From NCBI GenBank assembly GCA_039519185.1, contig CM076846.1, forward strand, positions 72,691,799 to 72,755,798: DNA of 64,000 nt. The letters are read 5' to 3'. The notes beneath the pieces were generated by a model that worked only from the letters and a program-made list of their open reading frames with translations, was not told the origin of the DNA and made no database searches. Source of the stretch: Astragalus membranaceus. Lineage: Eukaryota > Streptophyta > Magnoliopsida > Fabales > Fabaceae. A program made the translations under genes and the position numbers. Shown here piece after piece: positions 47,801 through 58,974 of this stretch. Position 1 is the stretch's first letter; each line of letters starts with the position of its first letter.

Positions 47801-48503
47801 TACGTAGGTTTACTCAGAGGAACCAACTCCAATCAATCAACACTTGAGAAACTTATCTGATGGTCCTTATTCGAGAGTGAAAGAGTATCACACATTTTTT
47901 GTGAATGGCTACAAGTTTCATACCCACTCATGGACGGAAAACAAAGCAACAATTAACAGCGGAGTTTATGTAAAAGGGGTCAATGAAGGAGGTGAAGATG
48001 ATTATTACGGTGTAATCCAACACATTTATGAACTAGAGTTCAATGCGTTAGACTAAGCTAAAACTGTAGTGTTGTTTTATTGTGATTGGTTTGATCCGTT
48101 AGCTATAGGCACCAAAATGGATCCAAAGTATAATAGAGTGGACATACGAATGGACAAAAGATATCCAGCGTTTGATCTGTTTATAATGGCAGAGAATGTG
48201 AGACAAGTGTACTATGTTCCTTATCCATCAACTCGAAGAGACAAGCGAGGTTGGTGTGTCGCAATCAAGACAAAGCCAAGGAGTCGCATTGAAACAGATG
48301 AGCCACTGGAAGATGTTCCCTATCAGACAGATTATATGTCACCTATAAATGAAGTTAATGAAGTTGAACTAATTTCTAACTTACGTGATTTGGAAAGCAA
48401 TGGTGAAGAAGTGGATCCAAATAACTTGGAAGGAGAGGTTCCAGTTGATGTAGAAGATAAAGACGATGAAGAAGATGAAGATGATGAATGGCTAGAAGAT
48501 TAG
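44878..48503 (+). pseudogene. CACTA-2 TNP2-like transposase, many breaks
   Basis: It has the same four-exon layout as CACTA-1: 44877-47184, 47262-47564, 47644-47729 and 47808-48503. The start ATG 44878 (MEFPPSHRLWMYDRLF) is in frame here. Breaks seen by comparison with CACTA-1: TGA at 45211-45213 (Gly codon in the sister); a 1-bp loss near 46062 after ENPK; an insertion near 46650; a 5-bp insertion near 46745; a further shift near 46893; and TAA at 48054-48056. The core motifs NLPPEM, GMLSGWQTHG and LFYCDWFD remain recognisable. It is inactive. Confidence 0.88.
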
Positions 48504-48624
48504 ATATATATAATGTGTTTGTGTTTGAATTGTGTGAATTGATGTATCCAAACAACTTGAACCGCTTTTAATTCATGTTTTTGTTTGAATTGTGTTTGTG
48601 TTTATGTTTAATTTCCTCTGCAGC

Positions 48625-50973
48625 ATGGCATCAGGTGGAGGTGATTCATCACCACCTAGACCGCCCATGATCGTAAGGGGAAGTCTAAAGTTGTCCCTCG
48701 TCGTAAGAGAAGGGTGATATGCGTTGAGGACATAGGCGACTATTCAGAGATGCCTACGACATCTACCCTTACACAGACACGCCCAGCACATGCAGGTAGA
48801 GTGATATCATTGCAGATTCCTCCGACACAGACGCAACAGACCTCTGGAGTTAGGTCCTTAGATACGCCACAGCAGACCTCTGGAGTTAGGTCCTTACAGC
48901 AGACCTCTGGAGTTAGTTCCTTCCATATTGGATCTAGCTTGTCGCCGCGAGTTACTCCTTCACCTATTCAATCTCCCCGAATGTATATGGTCGTACCTCA
49001 TCTGCGCGAGTGACACCTCCACCATCACAGAGTCCTCCATATCGCATGATTTCGGTACCAGGATTTGGTGCGATACCTACTCCTACCCCTTCACCTGGAG
49101 ATGATGCAATACCTGATGATGATCAGGTGCATGATGTTGAGGGGGGTGATGATGCGATACCTGATGTTGAGGGGGGTGATGATGAGGATGAGATTATTTC
49201 ACGCGATTGGCGAGTTGTCATCCGTGTTGACGATGGAGGGTATGTAAATTTTTTATAACTTTGTTAGATTGATTGTTTTTTCATATATACAATGTGTTTT
49301 AATCGTTTCATTTATTTTAACTTCGCAGGTTTCTTCCTTCAAGGCCAGCCGCAAATGCTATCCGACAGACTATTCGCAAGTTATACCACTATCCATGGAC
49401 TAGTTGGTTAGATCTTAATGAGGCTGAGCGAACACATTTTTTTAACGATTTTAGAGTAAGTGTACATTTTAACACTTCACAATAATTGTCGTTTTTTTTA
49501 GAATTTGATAAGTTATTTGATTTTGTGTAACATTTGTTTTCTAAATGTTTTCACAATGCAGAAGAGAGTTGCATGGCGTAAGTCTCAGGAGGCCGCCGTT
49601 GAGGATCTTTTTCTTAGGAATGCTGCTCTCCGACTCCTTGATATTCTCAGACGTGTCCGCATGGGGAGGGATAGACCTCTTTGGATGGGGGATCAAGTCT
49701 ATAATCACCTAAGAGATCACATCTGGAATGATCCAAAATTCAAAGCTAAGTGTGAGCGGAATAAGAAGAACAGAGTATCAGAAAAAGGTGGAAACTTGCA
49801 CACTGGAGGTTCTATCTCTATGTTGCAGCATTCAGAGAGATTGGTATATTCTTATACGTATATTCTCCTAATGTCAATATAATTAATTATAATTTACCAT
49901 TTACAAACTTAAGTTGTTAATAATAGGCCAAGAAGATGGGAAGGAAACCACAAGTAGATGAGCTTCATCGCCGCCACACTCACATTAGGAAGGGCATAGG
50001 CGAGTTTGTAGAGGACCGCGCTCGCATTACTCACGTATAAAGAAATTTTGTCATATATATAAGTTAGTTGCATGTTCATTTTAGAAGAACTAAAATGATA
50101 CTTGCATGTTCATATGTTTCTTCATTGTTATGACTTATGATTTGTAAATGCAGAAAACTGTGAAATTTCGTTCTTTTATGCATAATTTAGAAAACCAGAA
50201 GGTTAATAGTAGTTGTTGGTAGCTTGTGATTGATTAAACTACTTGATTAACTCATTTTAGTTGAGCTTAGTTAGGTAGATTAGGCTGTATTTCAATTCAT
50301 TTTTTCATTCTTATATTAAATCAATGAAATGAGTTGTTAGGAGGAGTTTCGGTTCATTTCGTCTGTGCTTGAGCTGAATCTGTGATACTTCTGAATTTGA
50401 GCTGAATCTGTGCTTGAGCTGAATCTGTGATACCGCTGAATCTGTGATACTTCTGGTATTAATTAATTCTTATATTCTTATATCCCAATTTATCTGTGCT
50501 TGAGCTGAATATGTGATACTTCTGAATTTGAGTATGATTATAACTCGTGCATTTGATAGGAGCAGTTTCAGCGGCTGTTCTCTCAGTCAGATATACCAGT
50601 AGACCCCGTTGAGTTGGCCAAGTTGAAGCGTTTGTTGTGGGAGGAGGCTGCTGGAGGGCCCTATAGGAGTCGTGGTGTGTATGGGACAGGAGGCATAGTT
50701 GACAATATGGTAGACTATGGAGCTTCGACGAGCATGGGCCTGTCTCTTGAGGCCCGTAGGATCATCCAACAAATGTCACAACAATTTGAAGAGCGGTTTG
50801 CACGACAGCAACAACTAATTGAGTACGTATTTAACCATTCTGGAATTCAAATACCTCCACCTGATTGGCAGCCGCCCGAGCAGGACCAGCCCGCCCAGCA
50901 GGATGAGAGCGAAGATGCAGATGATGGAGACTGTGGAGATCACGGAGACCACGTTTATGAGAAGGGTTATTGA
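48625..50973 (+). pseudogene. CACTA-2 second gene, Transposase_24-like
   Basis: It is homologous to 36373-39383. The ATG (48625) again follows a CTCTGCAG acceptor. Exons: 48625-49239, 49329-49455, 49562-49843, 49927-50034 and 50560-50973. The first exon has small frameshifts near 48663 and 48990. Exons 2-4 are open, including the residues around the CACTA-1 stop. The donor after exon 4 is preceded by CAC. The P/T-rich N-terminal part is shorter than in CACTA-1 but has three copies of a QTSGVRSL unit where CACTA-1 has one. The C-terminus ends HVYEKGY, like its sister. Confidence 0.82.
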
Positions 50974-51957
50974 CGAGATCTAGGTAATCTATGTTTTAAT
51001 TAATGTGCAAAATATATTAGTTTATGAATTAATTAGTAATCATTATCGTTTTTGATTTGTTACATATATTGTTCAGAGCTGGACTTGAAGATGCTTCGTC
51101 AAATATTTTTGATTTTACTGGACATTAGTGTAGTTAATGTATGTTTGACATAAACTAGTGGTATGTTTTGATATATTTTCATATTTGGTATGTTTGACAC
51201 TTTGTCATACCCTAATTTTCTCCGGCTAATTTAAAGTTTATTAGAAAATCCAAAATATTGTCTTTTTCGTTTATGTGTGTCGTTCCCAGTCGTGTATAGG
51301 CGTGTTACTTCTCATTGGTGCGCGTGTGCTATTGTTAATAATGTACACATTTTTGTCCCCGTTGCGGACAGGTGTTCGCGTCTCGTTGTGTACGAGTGTT
51401 TATTTTGGTACGCAAATTCGCGTATTCTCGTTGCGGACACGTGTTCGCGTCTCGTCGTGTACGTATGTTTATCGCTGTTGTTATCAGTTTAATTTTGTTA
51501 TAAAAATCTAATAAAAATCATATTGTGAATAAATGCTTTTTTTATTTTTATAAACAGTTTTTTTTTTTTACAAAGTCAACTATAGTACACATGTATAGAC
51601 AAAATTTAAATACAAAAAAGTATAAAAATTAAAATCAAAATAAAATAAAATAAAAAAGGGGCAGGAGCGCCCTGCTGTTGGGGCAGCACTGCTGCTGCCA
51701 TTTGAAGAATCACTCCAATGGTGCTTTCTTCTTGCTCCTTTATTGTTTTCCCTTTTAGCTCCAATAACACAGCTTTGCAGACACCACCCTGCAAGCTGTT
51801 ATTGTCCATCTATTTTCATGCTCAAGCCAAGTTTCATTTCCTTTGGTTCCTTTGTCTTCTATCCTTTTGGGGCACAGACCAAGCAGCTTTGCAGGCACCC
51901 CTCCAGCAAGCCGTTGCTGTCTTTGTTTCAAACCCCTCACCTCCACCACACAAATTC

Positions 51958-51968
51958 ACCTATAAATA
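51958..51968 (+). promoter_or_regulatory. TATA box of solo LTR-2
   Basis: The sequence acctataaata sits at the boundary between the upstream part of the LTR and the 80-bp repeats, the expected place of a U3 promoter. Transcripts would start within or just before the repeat array. Confidence 0.55.
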
Positions 51969-51990
51969 TAAATAGCAATAAACAGCAAGG

Positions 51991-52230
51991 GGAGGAATTC
52001 TGCGAAACAACACAAGGGGGGAAACGAATTCCATTAGAAGGGAGAGTGGAAAACTCAGCAACACAAAGGGGGAGGAATTCTGCGAAACAACACAAGGGGG
52101 GAAACGAATTCCATTAGAAGGGAGAGTGGAAAACTCAGCAACACAAAGGGGGAGGAATTCTGCGAAACAACACAAGGGGGGAAACGAATTCCGTTAGAAG
52201 GGAGAGTGGAAAACTCAGCAACACAAAGGG
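51991..52230 (+). repeat. Three-copy 80-bp tandem repeat in solo LTR-2
   Basis: Units start with ggaggaattctgcgaaac at 51991, 52071 and 52151 and are almost identical (one c/t... a/g difference at the 'ccattag/ccgttag' site). A fourth start at 52231 is already diverged. The near-identity implies recent expansion. Confidence 0.95.
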
Positions 52231-54324
52231 GGAGAGGATTCTGAGAAACAAAAAACAACTGAAATTTGAGAGAAAAGGAGAGAGAAACAAAACCCCTATC
52301 TCCGGCCACCGTTCGTGGTGGTCTCCGCTATACCGTCACCCAATCACCACTCCAACGCCACTGTGAAACCCACAACAACAACCCCATGTCGCCGGAAACC
52401 GACGCGACAACCACACCGCCTCCGTCAACCACCATGACAACCCTCCTCCATCCTCATAACCACCGCCGTGAGCTACACTAAACCCCCACCACGGCCACAG
52501 CACCCTCACTGTCACACCCCATCTCCCTCACCCTCACCGTTCACCAGAGACAGCCATCGCTTCGTTTCCTTTCCTCTCCCCCTCCGTATTTCGTTCACCT
52601 CTCTCTCATCACCCTCTCTCTCCGTCTCACTGACGTCATCGCCGGTGCCGCACCATGGCTCTCCCTCCGGCAACATCGTCCCTCTTTGCACCCCCTGGCC
52701 GTCTCACGCCTACCTCTCCCTCCCTCCGTCGTCGCATCTTCTCTCTCCACCGTCTCACGCCTTTCCCTCTCCCTTTCTCTCTTCGTGCGTCCTTTTCCCC
52801 CTACCGTCGCAAATCGCCGTTCGTCCCCTTTCTTCCGTCTCTCCCCGTTTTCTCTTCCCTTCTTTCTTTCTCCCTCGATCGGCTTCTCTCCCCCCTCACA
52901 AAATTTTTCTCTCTCTCTCTCTCTCTGTTGATGGAGAAACGGCGCTTAGAGGTAGGGAATTAGAATTTAGGGTTCCGTTTTCTTCACATTAACCTTTTAT
53001 AGTCTGTTTATCTTTTTTTTTATTTTAATTTTAATTTCAGATTCACAGTTACACCCCCCCCCCCTTTTTTAACAATACGCTCCCCACGCTTAAGGCCCAA
53101 TGTCGTGGGTCAACTTGTTTGGAAGCCCACGAATAAAATAAAACTGAATTGGATCCTCTGAAACACACCCCCTGTTTAATGATACAGCCTTCTAGTGATC
53201 TGCACCCCCCCTTTTTTAACAGTACAGCCCCTGTCGGTTAATTACGCACCACTTTACTAATACAACCCCTCCCTGTTTCTAATTGCCCCCTTTTCTTTTA
53301 AAAATACAACCTCTGTTGCTATTCACCCGTTTTTTTTATAACATAACGCCCGTGTTAATTATACTTCCTTTTCTATTACAACTCACTTAGTTTTTTTATT
53401 TACATCATAACGCTCCCAAACCAGTTTTCTTAACAATTATCCACTAAAATGGTTCGCTATTAATGGTCACTCTGAGCTTAGCTTGTTCGACCGTTAATAA
53501 CAGCTTTAATTTTCAAACGAGCTATGAGTGATGACCACTCTGAGTTTTACTTGTTTGGTCATTATGAATGCCTCTCCCAATTTCAAAAATAAATAAAAAA
53601 AAAACACCAACACACAAGTATTTTCTACCAAGAACTACGTGCGATTTGATTCTCTACCAGGAGATACGTAGGACCAGAGGGCGGCCGACCTCTGTCAATT
53701 GCATTAATAAAAAACCTTTTTTTTCTCTCTTTTATTCCACTTCTCTCGTTTTTCTCAGAAAGTACAAAAAACAACTAACTGTTTATCGAGTCTTTTATTA
53801 TTATTATTATTAGGGTAAAACCATTATTTTTGAATTAATAAACGTTTCACATTTAGTTAAAAGGTAACCTTCCTTAGGAAGGATGTTGTAGGGTGCTAAT
53901 ACCTTCCCTACGCATAAACGACTCCCGAGCCTAAACCTGGTCCGCAAAACCCCCATATCCACTCAATAGGGATTTTCCAATGTTTGCCCTTAAACTAAAC
54001 TTTGGTGGCGGCTTCATTTCAAGAACTTCGAAGAATCCATCCTCCGGATTTTTTGGTCGCTACACACTTTTAACTAACTTGGTGGATTGGGTTGACACTT
54101 TTAACATTAGTGTAGTTTATGTTTAACTAAGTTGATGGTTTGGATTGACACTTTTGATATTAGTGATATGTTTTGATATTTTGTATGTTTGACACTTTTA
54201 ACATTAGTGTAGTTTATGTATGTTTGAATTGGTGGATTGGAGTTTGAATTGAATTGGCAGGGAATATTGCAAATAGGAATGACAATGTAAATGTCAAATT
54301 TTGCTAGAATTAATTCAATTTTTC

Positions 54325-54753
54325 TTTGCGACGGAATTTTTTTTGGTAGTTACTGAATTTACCACGGAATTATTAACAATTTGCGACGGAAATTTCAACA
54401 TCTATTTATAAATTTTCAAATAATTTGCCACGGATTTGCCACAAATTTGCGACAGAAAGGTGTCTTAGTTTGAGACGACTTTGCCACGGAATTTTGCGAC
54501 GGACTTGCGACGAATGTGCGACAGAACGGTGTCAGAGTTTGCGATGGCTTTGCCACGGAATTTGCGACGGCCCTACGACGGGTTTGCGACGGATGATTTG
54601 TGACGGGGAATTTCGTCGCAAACGCTTTGCGACGAGCTGTTTTGCCACGACGCTTTGTCCGTCGCAAATTCCGTCAGAAATTCAAATTTGCCACGGGAAA
54701 AGGTACATTTGCGACAGAAATTACCGTTGCAAATGAGTGATTTTCTTGTAGTG
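54325..54753. repeat. Right subterminal repeat array of CACTA-2
   Basis: About fifteen variants of tttgcgacgga / tttgccacgga occur at 15-30 bp spacing on both strands. They lead into the terminal TTTTCTTGTAGTG at 54753. Confidence 0.88.
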
Positions 54754-54756
54754 GTG

Positions 54757-55102
54757 GATTACTAGTGCATTAACGTATTTCGAAGTACAAGAGGGTCAAA
54801 CCATTCATTGGCTTAACCTTTGGAGGGATTCAACAGACTCGTTGACATGGGAGAATCTGAAATAAGCCTTAATTGTCTTCTTCGGAGATGGTCGCTTGGA
54901 TAATCCTTTGGAAGAACTCAAGGAATTGAAGCAAATAGGCACTATTGAAGAATATATTGTAGACTTTGAATTGTACTCCTCTTAATGAGGTCGTCTGCCA
55001 GAACAACAATATCTGGGGTATTTTGTGGGACGTTTAGGCCAAGATATTCGCACACGAGTAGAACCTTTAAACCAAAGAATCGCTACCAGGAATTCATGGT
55101 CC
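54757..55102 (+). pseudogene. Gypsy gag continuation after CACTA-2
   Basis: This continues the gag interrupted at 41433: ITSALTYFEV-like, then TIHWLNLWRDSTDSLTWENL, a stop, NPLEELKELKQIGTIEEYIVDFEL, a second break, and RTRVEPLNQRI. These are the conserved features of the Retrotrans_gag domain. Homology ends at the SINE. No pol of this element is present in the window. Confidence 0.82.
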
Positions 55103-55111
55103 TACTTCAAC

Positions 55112-55305
55112 CGGATCACACTTCCATGTCGCGTAGCAAATCTTTTTGGGCCCTTTTCTTTCTAGTAGGCTACCCCAGCACTGCACTCATGACCTTCTCC
55201 ACCCCCCATGTGGAGTTTTTGCCTTCCGTGGGAATCGAACCATGTACCCTGGGGCTCAAGTACATGCTCAATGCATTCCCACTACCAATTGGTCTAGTAT
55301 AGGTG
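55112..55305 (-). mobile_element. tRNA-derived SINE
   Basis: The minus strand has a perfect pol III B box GGTTCGATTCC (55241-55231) and an A-box-like 'tagaccaattggtag' about 50-60 bp upstream (55300-55280). That is the spacing of tRNA-derived promoters. The near-identical flanks tacttcaac (55103-55111) and tacttctaac (55306-55315) look like target duplications. Beyond the tRNA-like head is a non-tRNA body of about 120 bp. It lacks tRNA folding as a whole, so it is not a tRNA gene. Confidence 0.6.
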
Positions 55306-55370
55306 TACTTCTAACTCGTTTGTACCTTTGAACCGTCTTCCCTTGCTCATTCCTCCCATTTGTTTCTATT

Positions 55371-56110
55371 ATGCCATCTCCTGTCATGTCAATGACGCAA
55401 AAACGAATCAACACGGTGTCTATCTCTTCAAACCCAAAAACCACTACGCTTCTTCACCTTGACGCCCTAAGGGGAAATCTTGACCGATATGGCTATGCAC
55501 TTTTTTCTTTTCATACTAAAGTATCGGGGCTTAAATAAGACTTAAAAGTCTAGTCAATAAGATCTATAGTTATCGTGAGTATCTTCCTCCATGAAAACGA
55601 GCCAATTTTCAAAGGCTTTCTGCTCTTATCTTTAGGCTGATAGCTATTCACACTGAGTTGGAAAATCTCAATGTTGGACTCGAGGAGTTGGCTTTTAAAG
55701 ACCTCGGGTTAGATACTTCGATTCTTAAAACAAGAAGGGAAATCGATTTTGCCGACGAGACCCTCCATGACGACCAGCGTCATGTATCTGACTTTCAGAC
55801 TAAAGTGGAGGCTTACGAACAAACCATTATCAATCTTCCACATAAACGTGAACTACTCACCTCACACCAGGATGAACTCCTTGCGTTGATCACCCGTACT
55901 AACGAACGTGGGGCACGAGCTTTGGGAACAATATCTTATGCTTCTCGTTAACTCGATGACCTCAAGTGTCGTAAGGAGGGGGTATCCGTTCGAAAGGCTG
56001 AGTTATAAGAAAATAAGGCATTGTTGGAACAACGCCTGGTGAAAACGCCAAGAGGAATTACTAAAGGTTCTGAGAATTTCCTTTTTGGTCCGTTGATGTT
56101 AGATTTTCGG
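55371..56110 (+). pseudogene. Coiled-coil protein remnant
   Basis: I do not recognise the gene by name. A frame starting MPSPVMSMTQKR (55371) stops near 55535. A second open stretch (55658-55951) encodes a charged coiled coil (IDFADETLHDDQRHVSDFQTKVEAYEQTI). After a stop the same style continues to about 56030. It lies just upstream of the plant-mobile-domain remnant and may belong to the same element. Confidence 0.4.
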
Positions 56111-56516
56111 TACCACAGTGTTTATCTTTCTGCAAGTAAAAGAATATAATTTTCTTTTGCGATTCGAGTTTGTATTTTTAGTGCTTGGCTTTTCACATTT
56201 CGAAAAATATCTCCAATTTTTTGAACTAATTAGCCATTATGCTTCCCGTATAACTATAACTCAAATATTACAGTTGTTCAGCTTTATTCTATTAATTACT
56301 TGAGTGACCATCGATGTCTTGCACGTCTTCCCAGATTCTCACATATTTTTGATGCCTTTAGGCGCTCCACGACGATCCAACCGTTGTTCCGGTTTTCTTA
56401 TAAGAGGAAGCGAGGGATTTACGATCAGTTACTAACCCGTATTCTGATGTCCTTGAAGTTTTTTAACAGACCCTTTGCAAATCTATTTCTTCCCTTCAAA
56501 GATTGCGCTGTAGGTA

Positions 56517-58360
56517 TGTCTTCTTCGCGTACTCGGGGTTCTTCCTCTTTGCCATCCCTTCAGACTAACCTTACGACCCTTGTTGAACAAGATGGTAGGC
56601 CTCTCGTGAGAAATCCCCAAGGCACTGCTGAAGAAAAAGGCCCTTTGGAATTCTCAGGTATTGATTCTTTATCAAGCTTCTAGGAAAAACTTCTCCTTTT
56701 TGGGGCATCTCGCATCTGCCGCATACAGTAAGGAGAAACTGTCCACTCATCTTTTGACCGATGAAACCCATCATTTGGCATTCAGAATGCTGATTGACCT
56801 TAAGTTCTTAACTGGTCTTCCTAACCATGCTTGGCGCACCATGCCCGGTCGAATTTCCCCTTCCAAAAATTCAATTCGAAACTTGTTTCTTATGTGGCTC
56901 GTTAGAATTGAACCCCATAAGATGGAACATCGGATGAAGGTTGGCATTTACGATGCCATACAACTTCGCAAGCAAAATTTATTTTATAACATTCCCCAAA
57001 TAGTTAGTTCTATCTTTTTCTGGAATCCCTATACCTCTTCCTCAACTTTTCATACGGGATGATGACCGTTACCTTTCTTGATGTAGCCGGTCTCGTAAGT
57101 TTAAAGCCTAATGGTAGCCTTCTGTCTACAAAGTCTAAGTCTCCTTGTAAGGTTGAGCTTGACTTGTCTTCAGAGTCTTATGAAGAGTTTATCAAGAGAA
57201 ATATGAAATCTACCGCCCATATCTCAGATGCTGAACACGTGGCCTTTTTACTCCTTTGGTTACATCATTTCTTCCTCTGCGACGAATCTTGCCACATAAA
57301 TGTATGTTATATTCCTCTTGATAAACTGTTGCATGAAGGGTAAAACGTTTGTTTGAGTAAGATTCTTCTCTCGAGTCTCTACGAGTCGTTGGGTCAGACC
57401 TACCAATCCTTAAAGAACTCTAGTTCACTTCCATCCACTATAGCTGGTCCCCTATGGCTCTTGAAACTTTGGCTCAACGTGATTTACTCGCCTTGTTTTG
57501 GCATTCCTGCTAATAACCTTGATGTTAGGACCCCCCGCGGTATTCTTATTGTTCCTATAACTCTCTCCAATACTAGGAGGATTATGTTGCGGCCTTTCAA
57601 ACTTATTTGATTGGTTTTTGAATCTTAAAGTTCATCGGTCCAACTTTTCTTTCACGTATCTTTGCAAGAATGGTTCCGAATGGTTTATAAGGGAATTCCC
57701 TTGTCGTGTTCCTGGTCACCAACCAGAATCGCTCGAGATTTGGTATCAGTTCTTGACCTGTCATTTTCTTTAGCTTTTAAACTTTATCAGTAAAACTTGA
57801 TGGCTCGAAAATTCGGTTTGATTCAGGTCCTGCCTTGCCCCTGTTTCCACTTTGTGGAAGGCCTTTTGGGTATCACTGATCACCTCCCATAGGAAGTCTA
57901 AGAGCTTTATAATGTGCTTAGAAGAAATGTTCCCACTCTTTCATCTTTTATATTTGAGCGTTCTTGTCTGGCCACCGTTGACTTTGAAGATTGGCGGTAT
58001 GCACATTTTGCGTCTATTCAGAAATCATTCGAGAAATGTTTCTTGAAGACTTCTGACAGTGCTTTTTTGATGCAGACTGGAGATCCAAAGGAAAAACGCA
58101 AGGTATGCACTATTCCGAAATTCTCAACTTCGAAAAGTACTTTAAAGTTCCCTACGATCCATTTCATATAAAGAGAACCCCCGTTAAAGAAGCCTCAGAA
58201 GTTTTGGAGGAAAAGCATCATCAAGCTGCGGAGCGGTTCAGAGCCAAACTCGGGCAAACATCCTTGTTGGCAATATCACGAATTGAACCATCTGACCTGA
58301 AATTTCCCCCTTGGCCCAACACACCCTTAAACTTGGCTAAACCTATTCCAGGTCCCTAAT
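56517..58360 (+). pseudogene. Plant mobile domain (PMD/MAIN-like) gene, broken
   Basis: The pieces in different frames match the aminotransferase-like plant mobile domain. MSSSRTRGSS start at 56517; FLGHLASAAYS and MLIDLKFLTGLPNHAWR (56700-56840); MMTVTFLDVAGL (57059); DAEHVAFLLLWLHHFF (about 57230); LLSSLYESLG (about 57360); PLWLLKLWLNV (about 57450). PMD proteins occur both as host silencing factors (MAIN/MAIL) and as passengers of MULE and gypsy elements. Breaks include a frameshift at 57059-57062, a TAA at 57341-57343 and further stops after 57610. In this TE-dense setting it is most likely a mobile-element-borne copy. Confidence 0.72.
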
Positions 58361-58974
58361 GGTTTCTCCGTTTTAAAATTGATTCAGTTTATAAACTTCC
58401 CAAGGAAAAACAAGTTACTATAGCCAACCGTGAAGGGACCGTTCCTTTTAACTTGTAGACTTATTCCATTCGAGTAATGGAGAGTGAAGCAGGTATGACC
58501 TCTTATCTTACGAAATCAAGTCCTTTTCCCTGTTTCTTGACTCCAAACTCTATTTTACCATCCAGAGGCCATTCCATTTAAAAGTTCCTGCTCCGGATGA
58601 CTTGAATTGAAGCAAAGAGTCGTAGGGAATGTAGCTGCTAATGAAATAAGACTTGCTCACTCTAAATACCCCAACGGTTGTCAATTTTTTCTCACGTTTT
58701 CTCTTAAAAAACTTCAGGTTGCAGGGAATCCCAAATGAAGGAGATCTTCTTCAGGTACTTCTCCGGCCTCCAAAAGATTTAAAGAGATGGAAGAGAACAT
58801 TGAATTTAAAGATGATGATATGCTTATCTCTGAAGTTATTTTGGGGCAAAGTTCCGAAAAGAACCCATCTGAGTCCCCTTCTTTTGATGTCTTAACAGGG
58901 GTATTTATCTTTCAAAGACATACATGCTATCTTTTATTATGATTGGGTTAATCTTCTAACTTCCCTCTGAATAT
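58361..58974. other. Decayed sequence after the PMD remnant
   Basis: Short fragments of open frame suggest the tail of the same gene, but no domain is recognisable and stops are frequent. Confidence 0.4.

Larger units (their letters stand above)
51203..54064 (+). mobile_element. Solo LTR-2, Ogre family, nested in CACTA-2
   Basis: It starts TGTCATACCCTAATTTTC and ends GGTCGCTACA, with 5-bp duplications CACTT at 51198-51202 and 54065-54069. The 3' half matches, in opposite orientation, the blocks of the 1183-2960 LTR ('gagtgatgaccactctgag', 'aggatgttgtagggtgctaat', 'ggtggcggcttcat'). A TATA box lies at about 51960. An 80-bp tandem repeat follows, then a CT/C-rich leader (52300-52960) whose long frames encode only S/P/L-rich low-complexity peptide. 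No internal retroelement genes are present. Confidence 0.92.
41437..54753 (+). mobile_element. CACTA-2: En/Spm-type DNA transposon, 13.3 kb
   Basis: The left end is CACTATAAGAAT (41437), with one mismatch to the right end (CACTACAAGAAAA when complemented, ending 54753). The 3-bp duplications GTG lie at 41434-41436 and 54754-54756. Removing it joins the gypsy gag. Subterminal motifs are of the ttgcgacgg type, different from the gagggat type of CACTA-1. Gene content and order equal CACTA-1, but both genes are more damaged. A solo Ogre-family LTR (51203-54064) is nested near its 3' end; without it the element is about 10.5 kb. Confidence 0.92.

Noticed and set aside
51991..52230. CRISPR-like array
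   Set aside because: The 80-bp units are contiguous tandem repeats without unique spacers, in plant DNA.
52468..52992. Long Ser/Pro/Leu-rich plus-strand frame
   Set aside because: CT/C-rich leader of solo LTR-2, open in several frames; no domain.
55226..55300. tRNA gene because of the B box and A-box-like sequence
   Set aside because: No cloverleaf or acceptor stem can be formed from the flanking bases; it fits a SINE head.
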